Assembly (NCBI GenBank): GCA_902625945.1
Contig: CACODG010000002.1
Span: forward strand, 62,001-126,000
Direction of reading: 5' to 3'
DNA: 64,000 nt
Source of the DNA: an uncultured Pelagibacteraceae bacterium
GTDB taxonomy: Bacteria > Pseudomonadota > Alphaproteobacteria > Pelagibacterales > Pelagibacteraceae
The notes beneath the pieces are model-generated. The model worked only from the letters and a program-made list of their open reading frames with translations, was not told where the DNA came from and searched no databases. Positions 62,696 through 64,000 of the stretch are shown here, one piece after another. The position numbers were made by a program, and so were the translations under genes. Position 1 is the stretch's first letter. Each line of letters opens with the position of its first letter.

Positions 62696-64000
62696 ATGCT
62701 TAAATTTATTAATTTTTCTGCAAAATTCATAATTATATTTTTCATAATTTTGTTGTTTTTTGGGTTTTCAACATTATGGTATTTTTCAATTGGACTCCCA
62801 GATTATAAAAAACTTTCTGATTATCAACCTCCTATTTCAAGCAGAGTTTACTCAGAAGATGGCAAACTAATAGCAGAATACGCATTACAGAAAAGATTAT
62901 TCGTACCTTATGACTCGATTCCAGACGTAGTAATAAATAGTTTTCTGTCTGCTGAGGATAAAAATTTTTTTGAGCATCCGGGAGTTGATGCAAAAGGTAT
63001 TTTAAGAGCAGTTATAAATAACATGAAAAATATATATCAAGATAAAAGGCTAGAAGGTGCATCAACCATTACACAACAAGTGGCAAAAAATTTTCTCTTA
63101 ACTAATGAAGTTTCTTTTAAAAGGAAAATAAAAGAGGCAATATTAGCCTTTAGAATCGAGAGGGCATATTCTAAACAAAGAATTTTAGAACTTTATTTAA
63201 ACCAAATATATTTGGGCCAGGGTACCTATGGAATAGCTGCAGCCAGTCTAGAATATTTTGACAAATCAATAAAAGAACTGAATTATCAAGATGCTGCACT
63301 ACTAGCGGCTTTACCTAAAGCGCCTAGTAAATATAATCCATATAAATATCCAAAAATTGGAAAATATAGAAGAAATTTAGTTCTTGAAAATTTAAGAGAT
63401 AATAACTTTATTTCAAAAAAACAACTTGATGAACTTAAAAATTCAAAACTAAATTTAAAAAAAAGAAAAATAGAAATAGTTAATGAGGCAAATTCATATA
63501 CTGAAGAGGTTAGAAGGGCTGTAAAAGACAATTATGGGTTTGAAAAGTTATACTCTCAGGGATTAAGCATTAGAACACCTCTGAATATAAATTACCAAAT
63601 AGAAGCAATTAATTCTTTAAGAAAGGGAATTGAACAATATGATAGAAGGCATGGATGGAGAGGGCCAATAACAAATAGCATTAGTAATAAAAATTGGAAA
63701 AATAAAATTGATAAAATTAAACTTGACCCAACATTAAATTGGGAAATTGCTGAAATAGTAAATCTTGATGAGTCAAAAATACAATTTAGAATTATAAATA
63801 AAAAAGAAAGTGATATTAAAGAAGAAATAAATCTCAGTAATCTTAAGTGGTCACTTACAAAAAAAAAATCAATTCAGGAAAGATTTAAAATTGGAGATAT
63901 AATATTTGTAAAAAAAGAAAATAATTTTTGGAATTTAAAACAGTACCCAAAAGTAAATGGAGGAATAGTAGTTCTTGATCCTTACAGTGGAAATGTGAAA
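62696..64000 (+). CDS. mrcA: Class A penicillin-binding protein 1A (3' end outside window)
   Basis: A bifunctional peptidoglycan glycosyltransferase/transpeptidase. ATG 62696 follows an AAGAGG ribosome site. One N-terminal membrane helix is followed by the GT51 domain with LSAEDKNFFEHPGVD (catalytic Glu), GASTITQQVAKNFLL, KRKIKEAILAFRIER and LYLNQIYLGQGTYGI. The outer PBP1A-type insertion (about residues 290 onwards) is reached, and the frame is still open at the window edge with VVLDPYSGNVK. The transpeptidase active-site motifs lie beyond. It is divergent from the RNase gene across 143 nt. Confidence 0.95.
   Translation, partial: MLKFINFSAKFIIIFFIILLFFGFSTLWYFSIGLPDYKKLSDYQPPISSRVYSEDGKLIAEYALQKRLFVPYDSIPDVVINSFLSAEDKNFFEHPGVDAKGILRAVINNMKNIYQDKRLEGASTITQQVAKNFLLTNEVSFKRKIKEAILAFRIERAYSKQRILELYLNQIYLGQGTYGIAAASLEYFDKSIKELNYQDAALLAALPKAPSKYNPYKYPKIGKYRRNLVLENLRDNNFISKKQLDELKNSKLNLKKRKIEIVNEANSYTEEVRRAVKDNYGFEKLYSQGLSIRTPLNINYQIEAINSLRKGIEQYDRRHGWRGPITNSISNKNWKNKIDKIKLDPTLNWEIAEIVNLDESKIQFRIINKKESDIKEEINLSNLKWSLTKKKSIQERFKIGDIIFVKKENNFWNLKQYPKVNGGIVVLDPYSGNVK

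Noticed and set aside
1-64000. CRISPR arrays, insertion sequences, prophage or toxin-antitoxin genes
   Set aside because: I looked for regularly spaced repeats, transposase or integrase motifs, and paired small genes; none was found.

Overview
The window looks like a piece of a streamlined marine alphaproteobacterial chromosome, most probably SAR11 (Pelagibacterales, 'Candidatus Pelagibacter'-like). The base composition is very AT-rich and lysine/asparagine/isoleucine codons dominate. Genes are packed with overlaps of 1-30 nt or gaps of a few tens of bases. There is a proteorhodopsin-ferredoxin-ferredoxin reductase cluster of the kind known in SAR11. Many neighbourhoods are alphaproteobacterial: rpsF-rpsR-rplI-dnaB, fabD-fabG-acpP-gmk facing rsmA-pdxA-surA-lptD-lptG-lptF, purM/purN beside DUF2066-hda-aspS, and NDUFA12-DUF2155 beside accC-accB-aroQ. 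No insertion sequence, phage gene, CRISPR array, rRNA or integrase was seen, and no non-genic stretch exceeds 300 bases. The longest gap is the 228-base region between prpE and proteorhodopsin (7991-8218).

Layout. 1-8 kb: the 3' part of ppdK, then nadC/nadA (minus), a tRNA-Leu(GAG) with a tiny membrane-peptide ORF behind it, ygfZ (minus), a dihydroorotase, and a propionyl/acetyl-CoA synthetase (minus). 8-11.2 kb: proteorhodopsin with a strong terminator, a 44-residue membrane peptide, a 2Fe-2S ferredoxin, a ferredoxin-NADP reductase and a glutathione transferase. 11.2-17.8 kb: dksA, a GT39/GT2 glycosyltransferase pair, a GFA-fold protein, D-glycerate 3-kinase, a TolC-like protein and recA. 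18-24 kb: acetaldehyde-type dehydrogenase plus DUF779, alaS and icd. 24-31.7 kb: psd-pssA-rlmE-guaB-TPR-guaA-panB-YfgM-like-bamB, all plus strand and nearly gapless.

31.7-38.8 kb (minus): rpsF-rpsR-rplI-dnaB-RND transporter-cvpA-purF. 38.9-41.4 kb (plus): fabD-fabG-acpP-gmk. 41.4-48.7 kb (minus): rsmA and the outer-membrane assembly genes. 48.8-56 kb: pepA-ndk, purN/purM (minus), DUF2066-hda-aspS. 55.8-64 kb: an orphan class II ribonucleotide reductase C-terminal (TSCPD) protein, NDUFA12, DUF2155, accC-accB-aroQ (minus), thiS-thiG, an RNase E/G (minus) and the 5' part of a class A penicillin-binding protein that runs off the window.

The genes are mostly housekeeping: purine, NAD, lipid and cell-envelope synthesis, translation and replication. 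The light-driven proton pump with its redox partners is the main ecological signature. The most interesting deviations are reductions inside core proteins: an IMP dehydrogenase without its CBS regulatory domains, an RNase E/G without the cysteine Zn-link, a dihydroorotase with Gln at the first metal-binding His, and a class II RNR tail that stands alone. I found no convincing wholly new multi-gene system. The least explained items are two tiny membrane peptides, a perfect 16-bp palindrome at the proteorhodopsin promoter, and a sequence shared by the recA and aldB upstream regions.
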